Assembly: GCA_001595945.1 (NCBI GenBank)
Contig: LSSI01000066.1
Location: 1 to 38,115, forward strand
Origin: Thermoplasmatales archaeon SM1-50
GTDB lineage: Archaea > Thermoplasmatota > E2 > DHVEG-1
Reading direction: 5' to 3'
Length of the DNA stretch: 38,115 bases
In this document: positions 31,427 to 38,115 of the stretch, piece after piece
Position numbering within the stretch: position 1 is the first letter of the stretch
How the letters are laid out: each line of letters starts with the position of its first letter
Position numbers and translations under genes: made by a program
The notes under the pieces: model-generated
Database searches by the model: none
What the model saw: the letters and a program-made list of their open reading frames with translations, nothing else
Told to the model about the DNA's origin: nothing

Positions 31427-32473
31427 TTATTCTACCATATCCCAATGAATCAATTCATCGGAGGCGATATCTTTTTTGGATTTTTTTCCAATGATTTTTT
31501 CGATATCTACGGGAGAGATTCCAATACCTGGTCGTTTAATTATAAGCATTTCTTTTTGAATGACCTGCCCTTTTTTAATATTTTTAGCTGCTATTATGCT
31601 TTTTCGAATAATATGCTGTATTGTTTTTTCAGATTCTGTAGGTCTTTTCTCAGATGACCCTAGTATCCGTTCAACATCTCGAATTCTTCGTATCATCTCC
31701 GTAAGTTCTTGGGATTCTAATGATGCTTTATGATCGGGTCCGGGGAGTTTTTTATCAAGAGTGATATGCTTCTCTATGATTTTTGCCCCAAGTGCAACTG
31801 CAAGTGGAGGGACAATAACTCCTAGGGTATGATCTGAGTACCCTACAAGACAATTGAGTTCGTGTTGCATAGTCATCATGGCTCGTAGATTTACATCATC
31901 ATACGAGCAAGGGTAATTGGTTGTACAATGAAGCAAAATAATCTGCGTATTACCCTTTGAAGAAATTGCGTTAAAAGCATGTCTTACCTCTTCCAGAGTT
32001 GCCATTCCCGTTCCAAGAATAATTGGTTTTTTCTTTTCTGCTGCATATTGTAATGCAGGGATATTGGTAAGATCGCCTGAACTGAATTTATATGCCGGAA
32101 CTAGCTCCTGCAAGAAATCAATCGCGTCAAAAGAATGAGGTGATGATAAAAAGATGATTTCTTTTTCATCACAATATTCTTTTAAGACTATAAAATCATT
32201 ATAGCTTAATTCACATTTTTTAAGCATATCGATTTGTTTCATGTTTTTTCCGATATTGCTTCTTGCGTAATCTGCTATTTCCGTATTTTCTGTAACTACT
32301 CCTTCTGATCTATATGTCTGAAATTTCACAGCATCGGCATGGGCAGCCACAGCTACATCAATAAGTTTTTTCGCCAAAACTAGTTTACCATTATGGTTAA
32401 CACCTGCTTCTGCGATGACAAAACAAGGTTGTGTAGTTCCTATGATTTTATGTTTTATTTGTATTGAGTTCAA
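31427..32473 (-). CDS. legI: Nonulosonic acid synthase, NeuB/LegI-like
   Basis: 348 aa. TIM-barrel motifs VIAEAGVNHNG (early), VKFQTYRSE, SSPHSFDAIDFL, YKFSSGDLTN and LLHCTTNYPC are all present; the C-terminal SAF (antifreeze-like) domain covers about 285-345 (RKSIIAAKNIKKGQVI). The enzyme condenses phosphoenolpyruvate with a six-carbon amino sugar to form a nine-carbon acid. Start is TTG at 32473, overlapping the stop of the CMP-synthetase gene (TTGA), with GGTGAGG upstream as ribosome binding site. Product assigned as legionaminic-type from neighbours; the sequence alone cannot separate it from sialic or pseudaminic acid synthases. Confidence 0.92.
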   Translation of the reverse strand: MNSIQIKHKIIGTTQPCFVIAEAGVNHNGKLVLAKKLIDVAVAAHADAVKFQTYRSEGVVTENTEIADYARSNIGKNMKQIDMLKKCELSYNDFIVLKEYCDEKEIIFLSSPHSFDAIDFLQELVPAYKFSSGDLTNIPALQYAAEKKKPIILGTGMATLEEVRHAFNAISSKGNTQIILLHCTTNYPCSYDDVNLRAMMTMQHELNCLVGYSDHTLGVIVPPLAVALGAKIIEKHITLDKKLPGPDHKASLESQELTEMIRRIRDVERILGSSEKRPTESEKTIQHIIRKSIIAAKNIKKGQVIQKEMLIIKRPGIGISPVDIEKIIGKKSKKDIASDELIHWDMVE

Positions 32474-33165
32474 ATTTTTCCCTCACCTGTTTTTATTAAA
32501 AATTCTGCTATGGAAAAATCAAATTCATCATCGATATCGATACTTCGCTCACGTGGCATTATATATGGTATGATTTGGTTTGTATAAAAAGACCGAATAT
32601 TTAGAAAGGTTTTCACCCTGGTAATAAAAATCGAACCATTTGGCCTATAAAGTTTTGGAAAAACCTGAGAGCGTGCATGAGCTTCTTTTGAAAATTCTCG
32701 TTTCAAAAAGCCTTTTTCTATTCTAAAAGCCCAATATGGTGTATGATCATATTCTGTGACACTAATGAGAGAATCTCCTAGGGAATCGGAAAAAACACCT
32801 ATCGCGTTATCGATGTCTTCTGTTGTACGTAAGGGAGACGTGGGTTGCAATAATATGATGATTTCTGGGATATATCGTTCTTTCATTCGAAGTTGTTCAA
32901 GAACGTTAAAAATCACCTCTTCAGTTGGGCTTTCATCCCTGGCAAGCTCTGATGGTCGTATGATCACCTCCGCGTCGTATGATTGTGAAATTTTGGCGAT
33001 GTTTTTATCTTCAGTTGAGACTACGAAACGATTCACGTGGTGTGAATGTTTTACAGATTCGATTGTATATGCGAGCAATGGTTTCCCATATAACATCTTA
33101 ATATTTTTTTTAGGGATTCTTTTGCTCCCTAATCTAGCTGGAATTATAGCAAGAATTTGGGTCAT
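32470..33165 (-). CDS. legF: CMP-nonulosonic acid synthetase, NeuA/LegF-like
   Basis: 231 aa from the ATG at 33165 (MTQILAIIPARLGSKRIPKKN), with GAG 8 nt upstream; the frame is open to 33225. The CTP-binding block IPARLGSKRIPKKN, LLAYTIESV, VSTEDKNIA and LLQPTSPLR are standard for CMP-sugar activating enzymes, and YRPNGSIFIT plus SIDIDDEFDFSIAEFL complete the family pattern. It activates the nonulosonic acid for transfer. First gene of the reverse-strand set that ends at 27695. The 100-bp gap to the next upstream gene contains A/T-rich TATA-like runs, so it may have its own promoter or receive read-through. Confidence 0.92.
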   Translation of the reverse strand: MTQILAIIPARLGSKRIPKKNIKMLYGKPLLAYTIESVKHSHHVNRFVVSTEDKNIAKISQSYDAEVIIRPSELARDESPTEEVIFNVLEQLRMKERYIPEIIILLQPTSPLRTTEDIDNAIGVFSDSLGDSLISVTEYDHTPYWAFRIEKGFLKREFSKEAHARSQVFPKLYRPNGSIFITRVKTFLNIRSFYTNQIIPYIMPRERSIDIDDEFDFSIAEFLIKTGEGKI

Positions 33166-33264
33166 GATCTCTAACTCAGGAAAATATTTATTGTATTTGT
33201 GCCGTTTATTTTTTTTGAGTAACATATTCAGTTTAATAAAATTACCTTTTCTTTAGAAAATCTG

Positions 33265-34803
33265 TTAAATAATATTCAGTTCAGTAAAGAATTTTTTTAA
33301 ATGCTTCTCTGGAGAAGGGGTAAAGAAGAGGCCTGCGACAGCTTTGGTTTCAATAACTGCATCTTGGTAGTGTGCGAGGATGGTGGTCACTGAGTGGATA
33401 AATTCTGCTGGTGAATGAACCAGGTACGGTGTTTCTGTCTTGGGGGTTATATTGTAAAGATCAACGAAGATATTAGGAACGCTAAACGCCATCGATTCCA
33501 GTCCGCTTGTTGAATAGACAGTGGAGTGAATGTCCGCAATATTGAAGAGTTGAAAGATGTCTTCGTATTTATCTATCAAGATGATATGTTTGTTTTGTAA
33601 ATTTGTATAAATGTTGTTATCGTATGGATGCGGTTTGAAAAGAATCCCGATGTTCAAGTGTTGCTCTTCGAGTTGGTCTGCTACCGTGGTGATGAAATCT
33701 TGTATCTCATTTTTAACAATCCACTGGGAGGTAAACAAAACAGTATGTGGAAATGGGGAGAAGTTCTCTTTTAGGTAAGGATTACGTTTTTTTTCCTTTA
33801 ATGTTTGTTGGAGGTAGGGGTATCCGATGGAGACTACCTTGTCTTTGTTAAAGAGGTTGCCGTTTCGTACTATCTCTGCGTAAATCTCTCCCTGAGCAAG
33901 CAAATATTCTGGGATGCAATCCTTGTTTGTTGTGGGTGTCGATCGCCAGTATGCAGGATGGTATGACGTAATAAGACCATGTTGAAGTTCGACCGTAGGA
34001 ATCTGTAGTTCCCGGCATTTTTGTGAGAGAGCCATGGGAAATCTCCCGTAACCGCATCTGATTAATACTGCTTGTGGCTTTACCTTTGTTAAGATTTTGG
34101 AGAGAAAGTGTTTGATGGATACAAAAACAGTGATAAAATCAACGATGTCCCTGGTAAGCGTGGCTGTATCAACAGAGGCAACTGTGCTGATGTATTCAAT
34201 GATCTGTCGAAGGACATCTTCTGATCCCAGGTTAAAGTTCTTTCGACCGGTTATTTTATGAGAGAGAAGATCCCAGAACGTTGTTGACAAAAGAGGAATA
34301 TGCATAGGGACATGATGCCATGAATACACGGGCCTGTCGTATTTCCTCCGGTATCCCGTGGTTTCTGGCCATTCAAATACTGCAAATGTATCCCCGAGGA
34401 TCTCGTAGAGCGGGTCAAGGTAGATATCATAGTAGGTGTTGTTGTATAGTTTTCTGCTTTCACTGCTGGAAAAGCCGCAGACTGTAACGTTTTCTGGAAG
34501 TGTTAGAGGATAAATACTTTCTTTGATAAGAGAACCAACCGATTGAACGGCTTTCCTACTTAGTTTTTTCTTAGTAGATTTATCATTCAGTTTCTGGAAA
34601 TGCGAATAGAGAAATATGCGTAGGAGGTTCCATATTCGGGTCCCATCGGAGAGCTGAAGGGAGTCTGTTTGGTAGTTCTTTTCGATGGTTTCAATGAGTT
34701 GGTATGCGGTTTGATTATTGATTTTACCGGAGATTCTCAGGTCATATTGATTGTAGAATTCTATGATTAGGGAAGCGAGTTGTTCAGGCGTGTTTCTTTT
34801 CAT
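33265..34803 (-). CDS. GT-B-like glycosyltransferase, possible nonulosonic acid transferase
   Basis: 512 aa from the ATG at 34803 (a GTG at 34815 is the alternative). The second half has a GT-B look: LIRCGYGRFPMALS, VELQHG (about 275 of the longer frame), ILFKPHPYD (about 391) and HSTVYSTSGLESMAF (about 430-444). The HP motif followed by an S-S/T-G-x-E-S pattern is shared by several CMP-sialic-acid transferase and CDP-glycerol transferase families, where the histidine or the serine/threonine pair binds the CMP moiety. Placed next to the CMP-nonulosonate synthetase, it is the best candidate here for the transferase using that sugar. The N-terminal 100 residues are helical and unrecognised. Function is inference. 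Confidence 0.6.
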   Translation of the reverse strand: MKRNTPEQLASLIIEFYNQYDLRISGKINNQTAYQLIETIEKNYQTDSLQLSDGTRIWNLLRIFLYSHFQKLNDKSTKKKLSRKAVQSVGSLIKESIYPLTLPENVTVCGFSSSESRKLYNNTYYDIYLDPLYEILGDTFAVFEWPETTGYRRKYDRPVYSWHHVPMHIPLLSTTFWDLLSHKITGRKNFNLGSEDVLRQIIEYISTVASVDTATLTRDIVDFITVFVSIKHFLSKILTKVKPQAVLIRCGYGRFPMALSQKCRELQIPTVELQHGLITSYHPAYWRSTPTTNKDCIPEYLLAQGEIYAEIVRNGNLFNKDKVVSIGYPYLQQTLKEKKRNPYLKENFSPFPHTVLFTSQWIVKNEIQDFITTVADQLEEQHLNIGILFKPHPYDNNIYTNLQNKHIILIDKYEDIFQLFNIADIHSTVYSTSGLESMAFSVPNIFVDLYNITPKTETPYLVHSPAEFIHSVTTILAHYQDAVIETKAVAGLFFTPSPEKHLKKFFTELNII

Positions 34804-34876
34804 AGATAACGTCACTTTTCTTGTTAACAGGGTAGTGTGATTAATATTAAATACGTTCTGCTGTTTTCCAGAAGGG

Positions 34877-35872
34877 ATGACAGAGTACTATCCAAAGGTT
34901 TCATTTTTAATACCGCTCCTAAACGAGGAAAAGACCCTTGCGCAGTGTTTAGATTTCCTGATTTCTTTGGAATATCCAGTTGAAAGAATCGAAATCCTCC
35001 TCGCAATTGGCAATTGTAATGATAACACTAGGGTCATCGCCGAAGAGTACGCAAAGAAATATCCTCAGATACAACTCCTTGAGAATCCAACAGGGAACAC
35101 ATCAATCGGTCGAAATATCTGTATTACCCATGCAACTGGTTCGATGCTTATGAATTACTCTGGTCATGTGATTGCGCAGAAAAACCTGCTTAACGAACTT
35201 GCAGTACGATTGCAAAGCGAACCAGCTGATGTGGTGGCGGTCGGGTGCTCGAATCTTTCTCCAGGCAAGCAAAACTTTGTTGGGGAGGTGTCTGGCGCTG
35301 CGTTTTTAAGCTTCATGGGTGGCAGGAACTTCTTTTCCCAAAATGCGGTGTTTGAAAAAGAGCGGTATACCGATCATCTATCGTTTTCCTGCTATCGAAA
35401 GGAGCCGGTGGAAAAAGTTGGTGGTTTTGACTCTGTGTTTTGGTGTGGCCAGGATTATGAACTTGACATAAGACTTCGGAAGGCAGGGTATAAAATCTTG
35501 TATACGCCAAAGACTAAGGTGTATCATTTCAAGCGGGATTCCGTTCGGTCGTTATGGCGTCAGATGTACCGATATGGGATAGCACGTGCGAAGATGGTAA
35601 AAAAACATCCTGATACCTTGAAATTTTTCCATTTACTTGGGCCAGGGTTCATCCTTGGTGGTCTTCTTATAGTTATCATAACTATCCTAGGTGTGATTCC
35701 TATTTGGATACTTCCTAGTCTTATCGTCGCGTATATACTGATGTCCTTGGTAAGCACTCTTCAAATAACCCGAAAACCCAGTGTCGTGGTAAGTAGTGTG
35801 TTGTTTTATCTGTTGATCCATGTCGGGTACGGTGCTGGTTTTCTCAGAGGAATCGTCTATAGTAAATTATAG
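34877..35872 (+). CDS. Membrane-anchored family 2 glycosyltransferase with atypical metal motif
   Basis: 331 aa. The GT2 start VSFLIPLLNEEKTLAQCLDF is normal, but the usual D-G-x-S-x-D site reads AIGNCNDNT (about 43-51) and the DxD site reads LMNYSGHVI (91-99), so the first aspartates are missing. The later catalytic-type WCGQDYELDIRLRKAGY (189-205) is intact. Three C-terminal membrane helices (about 252-330) anchor it. The overall plan is close to ExoA-like enzymes, which have 'DAH' or 'DGH' where this protein has SGH. It may be active with changed metal use. Divergent from the GT-B gene, 73 nt between the starts. Confidence 0.8.
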   Translation: MTEYYPKVSFLIPLLNEEKTLAQCLDFLISLEYPVERIEILLAIGNCNDNTRVIAEEYAKKYPQIQLLENPTGNTSIGRNICITHATGSMLMNYSGHVIAQKNLLNELAVRLQSEPADVVAVGCSNLSPGKQNFVGEVSGAAFLSFMGGRNFFSQNAVFEKERYTDHLSFSCYRKEPVEKVGGFDSVFWCGQDYELDIRLRKAGYKILYTPKTKVYHFKRDSVRSLWRQMYRYGIARAKMVKKHPDTLKFFHLLGPGFILGGLLIVIITILGVIPIWILPSLIVAYILMSLVSTLQITRKPSVVVSSVLFYLLIHVGYGAGFLRGIVYSKL

Positions 35873-35958
35873 AAAAAAAGGCTGTTATTCTTAAATAGGT
35901 GAGATGAATTATCGGTAGTGACACCACGCTTTTTTCTTGTGGGAAAAGAGAGGCGGAC

Positions 35959-36981
35959 ATGAAAAAGTTAAACATTGCGATTGTCGGCATTGGTCATATT
36001 GGCAGTAGGCATGCAAAGCATGCAAGCAAACTGGGAAATCTAGCGGCAGTCTGCGACATAAAACATGACCGGGTAAAGGCGTTTGCTGAACAATACACCT
36101 GTAAATCCTATTTCTCTCTTGATGAATTACTCGCTGGTGAGAAATTCCTTGATCTTATCGCAATCTGTACTCCCAATGGGCTGCATGCGGAGCATAGCAT
36201 CAAAGCATTAAAGGCAGGCTGTAACGTGCTCTGTGAGAAGCCGATGGCAATAAAAGTCCGTGATTGCGAGCGGATGATCCATATGGCTGAAGAGACAAAC
36301 CGGCGGTTGTTTATCGTTAAACAGAATCGTTTCAACCCACCGGTGCAGGCAGTAAAAAAAGTCATTGAGGAGGGGAGACTTGGGCGGATTTTGAACGCAC
36401 AGGTCAATTGTTTCTGGAATAGGAACTTCGAGTACTATACAAAATCTGACTGGCGTGGGAAGCTACTTCTAGATGGGGGTACGCTCTTTACACAGTATAG
36501 CCATTTCATCGACCTTTTATATTGGTTCGTTGGTGATGTCGAGAAAGTTCGGGTGTTTACTGAGAATTATATCCATAAGAATGTGGTGGAGTTTGAAGAT
36601 ACAGGAGTGGTTGCGCTTAAGTTTGCGAGTGGTGCGGTAGGGACCATTAACTTTACTATAAACAGTTTTGGGAGGAATATGGAGGGGTCTATTACCTTAT
36701 TTGGTGAGAAAGGAACCGTGAAAATCGGCGGTCAGTATCTGAACCTGTTGGAATATCAGTCTATTGAGGGGTATGAGATAAAAGGGCTTGAGCCGGGGAA
36801 TCCCCCGAATGTGTATGGAAAGATTATCGGATCGATGTCAAATCATGAGAAGGTCTATGAGAACGTGATTGACGTGCTTACCCGCGGTGGGAGCATTGCG
36901 ACGGATCTGCTTGATGGATTAAAGACCGTGCAGATCATCGAAAAAATCTATAAGGCGGCTGAGAAAGGCTATGAACAATAA
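35959..36981 (+). CDS. Gfo/Idh/MocA dehydrogenase, WlbA/WbpB-like
   Basis: 340 aa. Rossmann start IAIVGIGHIGSRHAKH, CTPNGLHAEHSIKALKAG and the family's CEKPMA motif. The C-terminal part has VKQNRFNPPVQAVKK and DWRGKLLLDGGTLFTQYSHFIDLL, the pattern of UDP-N-acetylglucosamine-uronate 3-dehydrogenases. It would oxidise C3 of UDP-GlcNAcA with NAD+. The acetyltransferase that follows overlaps it by 11 nt and the aminotransferase comes next, the order expected for UDP-GlcNAc3NAcA synthesis. The UDP-GlcNAc 6-dehydrogenase that feeds it is outside the window. GAGGCGG precedes the ATG; a TATA-like TTCTTAAATAGG lies about 65 nt upstream. Confidence 0.88.
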   Translation: MKKLNIAIVGIGHIGSRHAKHASKLGNLAAVCDIKHDRVKAFAEQYTCKSYFSLDELLAGEKFLDLIAICTPNGLHAEHSIKALKAGCNVLCEKPMAIKVRDCERMIHMAEETNRRLFIVKQNRFNPPVQAVKKVIEEGRLGRILNAQVNCFWNRNFEYYTKSDWRGKLLLDGGTLFTQYSHFIDLLYWFVGDVEKVRVFTENYIHKNVVEFEDTGVVALKFASGAVGTINFTINSFGRNMEGSITLFGEKGTVKIGGQYLNLLEYQSIEGYEIKGLEPGNPPNVYGKIIGSMSNHEKVYENVIDVLTRGGSIATDLLDGLKTVQIIEKIYKAAEKGYEQ

Positions 36982-37438
36982 ACCGATGATAAAAGAAGTG
37001 CAGATAAGAGATGTGACGTTTGGAAGCAACGTCACGGTTGTTAAGCCTGTGAATCTGTACGAATGTGAAATCGGTGACGAGTGTTTCATCGGTCCTTTTG
37101 TGGAAATCCAACGGAACGTGAAAATCGGCAAGAGTAGCCGTATCCAGTCGCATGCCTTTATCTGTGAGCTTGTTTCGATTGGTGATTCCTGTTTTATCTC
37201 TCATGGGGTGAAGTTTGTCAATGATCTGTTTTCCCTTGGTAAACCTGCTAGGGGGGACCAGTCTCTCTGGAGGCCGACGAAAGTAGGTTCGAACGTCTCG
37301 ATAGGAACAAACGCGACGATCCTTCCGGTGACAATCACAGATAATGTGATCATCGGGGCGGGGTCTGTAGTGACAAAGGACATCCTGGAGTCGGGAGTGT
37401 ATGCTGGGAACCCTGCTAGGAAACTGAGGTCATTGTAG
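36971..37438 (+). CDS. UDP-2-acetamido-3-amino-glucuronate N-acetyltransferase, WlbB/WbpD-like
   Basis: 155 aa beta-helix acetyltransferase. Hexapeptide turns include CEIGDECFIGPFVEI, VKIGKSSRIQSHAFI, VSIGDSCFISHGVKF and the tail VIIGAGSVVTKDI, then YAGNPARKL. The SHGVKFVND segment carries the asparagine and histidine expected for WlbB/WbpD. It would acetylate the 3-amino group. ATG at 36971 lies inside the 3' end of the dehydrogenase gene, so translation is coupled. The aminotransferase starts 14 nt after the stop. Confidence 0.9.
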   Translation: MNNKPMIKEVQIRDVTFGSNVTVVKPVNLYECEIGDECFIGPFVEIQRNVKIGKSSRIQSHAFICELVSIGDSCFISHGVKFVNDLFSLGKPARGDQSLWRPTKVGSNVSIGTNATILPVTITDNVIIGAGSVVTKDILESGVYAGNPARKLRSL

Positions 37439-37452
37439 GAGAGGGGTGCTTG

Positions 37453-38115
37453 ATGAATGTTCCTTTGGTGGATCTGAAGATAAATTATCGTTCTATTAAA
37501 AAGGAGATCGATGCAGCCATCCAAGAAGTGCTGGACAGCAGTTCTTTTATTATGGGGTCTTTTGTGAAAACATTTGAGGAGCATTTTGCCAGATTCTGTC
37601 AGGTGAAGCATGGGATTGGGTGTGCAAGTGGGACAGCAGCACTGCATCTTGCGTTGCTTGTTGCTGGGATTAAAAAAGGCGATGAGGTGCTCACTGTACC
37701 TAACACGTTTATTGCGACGACGGAATGTATCTCGTATGTTGGAGGAGTAATCAAGTTTGTTGATGTTGTGCCACAAACCGCACTGCTTGATATCGATACA
37801 TTAGAAAAAACAATTACCAAAAATACAAAAGCGCTTATTATCGTGGATTTATATGGGCAGATGCCTGATATGCAACAGATCCAGGAGATAGCGGTGAAAC
37901 ACGATTTATTTGTGATTGAGGATGCAGCACAAGCACATGCCGCGGAGTGGAATGGACATCAGCCCGGGCATTATGGCGATATCGCTTGTTTCAGTTTCTT
38001 TCCAGCGAAGAACCTTGGATGTTTTGGTGATGGAGGTGCCGTGGTTACAAACTATGATGAACTTGCCGAAAAGCTCCGAATGCTGGTAAACCATGGACGG
38101 AAGACGAAGTATGAG
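37453..38115 (+). CDS. Sugar aminotransferase, WlbC/WbpE-like (truncated by window end)
   Basis: The first 221 codons are present and the frame remains open at the window edge. The ATG at 37453 follows GAGAGGGG about 10 nt upstream. Fold-type I aminotransferase blocks: VDLKINYRSIKKEI, GCASGTAALHLALL, TVPNTFIATTECI, IEDAAQAHAAEW with PLP aspartate, and FFPAKNLGCFGDGG, where K is the Schiff-base lysine. It would aminate the 3-keto group made by the WlbA-like enzyme. Third gene of the uronate operon. Confidence 0.9.
   Translation, partial: MNVPLVDLKINYRSIKKEIDAAIQEVLDSSSFIMGSFVKTFEEHFARFCQVKHGIGCASGTAALHLALLVAGIKKGDEVLTVPNTFIATTECISYVGGVIKFVDVVPQTALLDIDTLEKTITKNTKALIIVDLYGQMPDMQQIQEIAVKHDLFVIEDAAQAHAAEWNGHQPGHYGDIACFSFFPAKNLGCFGDGGAVVTNYDELAEKLRMLVNHGRKTKYE

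Noticed and set aside
1-38115. CRISPR arrays, insertion sequences, rRNA genes
   Set aside because: No regularly spaced repeats, transposase motifs or rRNA-like sequence were seen on either strand.

Overview
The window is chromosomal DNA from an archaeon, most likely a euryarchaeote in the broad sense; the lineage cannot be fixed from sequence alone. Evidence: ribosomal protein eL41, a tRNA-Trp gene whose 66-nt intron carries box C/D guide RNA elements, tRNA genes without encoded CCA, archaeal RNA 2'-phosphotransferase, short archaetidylserine decarboxylase, DUF357 and DUF5678 proteins, TATA boxes about 25 nt upstream of start codons (several apparently leaderless), and tightly packed genes with ATGA overlaps.

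Left part (1-19.5 kb): housekeeping and accessory genes. A nicotianamine-synthase-like methyltransferase and a SemiSWEET transporter are followed by tRNA-Pro(GGG), which overlaps on the other strand what looks like the N-terminal remnant of an integrase, and then by a decayed SAM methyltransferase pseudogene. Next come small conserved genes (retropepsin-like protease with DUF5678, eL41 with tRNA-Trp, a duplicated zinc ribbon, tRNA-Lys). A CapK/PaaK-like ligase is divergent from the most unusual gene here: cysteate synthase fused to an iron-sulfur APS/PAPS reductase, which would make sulfite and use it in one polypeptide. Archaetidylserine decarboxylase, an ATP-grasp protein, KptA, RpiA, a dolichol-kinase-like protein, TrkH, an RND exporter with its own HTH regulator behind a tandem operator, DUF357, a flavin-reductase-like protein and a SAM hydrolase follow.

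Right part (19.5-38.1 kb): a surface-glycan locus. A sugar-1-phosphate nucleotidylyltransferase, GlmS and a GlmU-like bifunctional enzyme supply activated amino sugars. A Wzx-type flippase, a GT2 transferase and an N-acetyl-sugar amidotransferase lead into a contiguous reverse-strand set matching legionaminic acid synthesis: 4,6-dehydratase, aminotransferase, acetyltransferase, hydrolysing 2-epimerase, NeuB-type synthase and CMP-sugar synthetase. A GT-B-like protein and an atypical GT2 follow. The window ends inside a WlbA-WlbB-WlbC type operon for UDP-GlcNAc3NAcA. Together these genes could build a glycan carrying a nonulosonic acid and a diacetamido uronic acid, probably for S-layer, archaellum or envelope glycoconjugates; no oligosaccharyltransferase lies in the window. 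The central glycan genes are visibly more AT-rich than the flanks, which suggests a transferred cassette.

All assignments come from reading motifs and gene order by eye; no database search or alignment was run.
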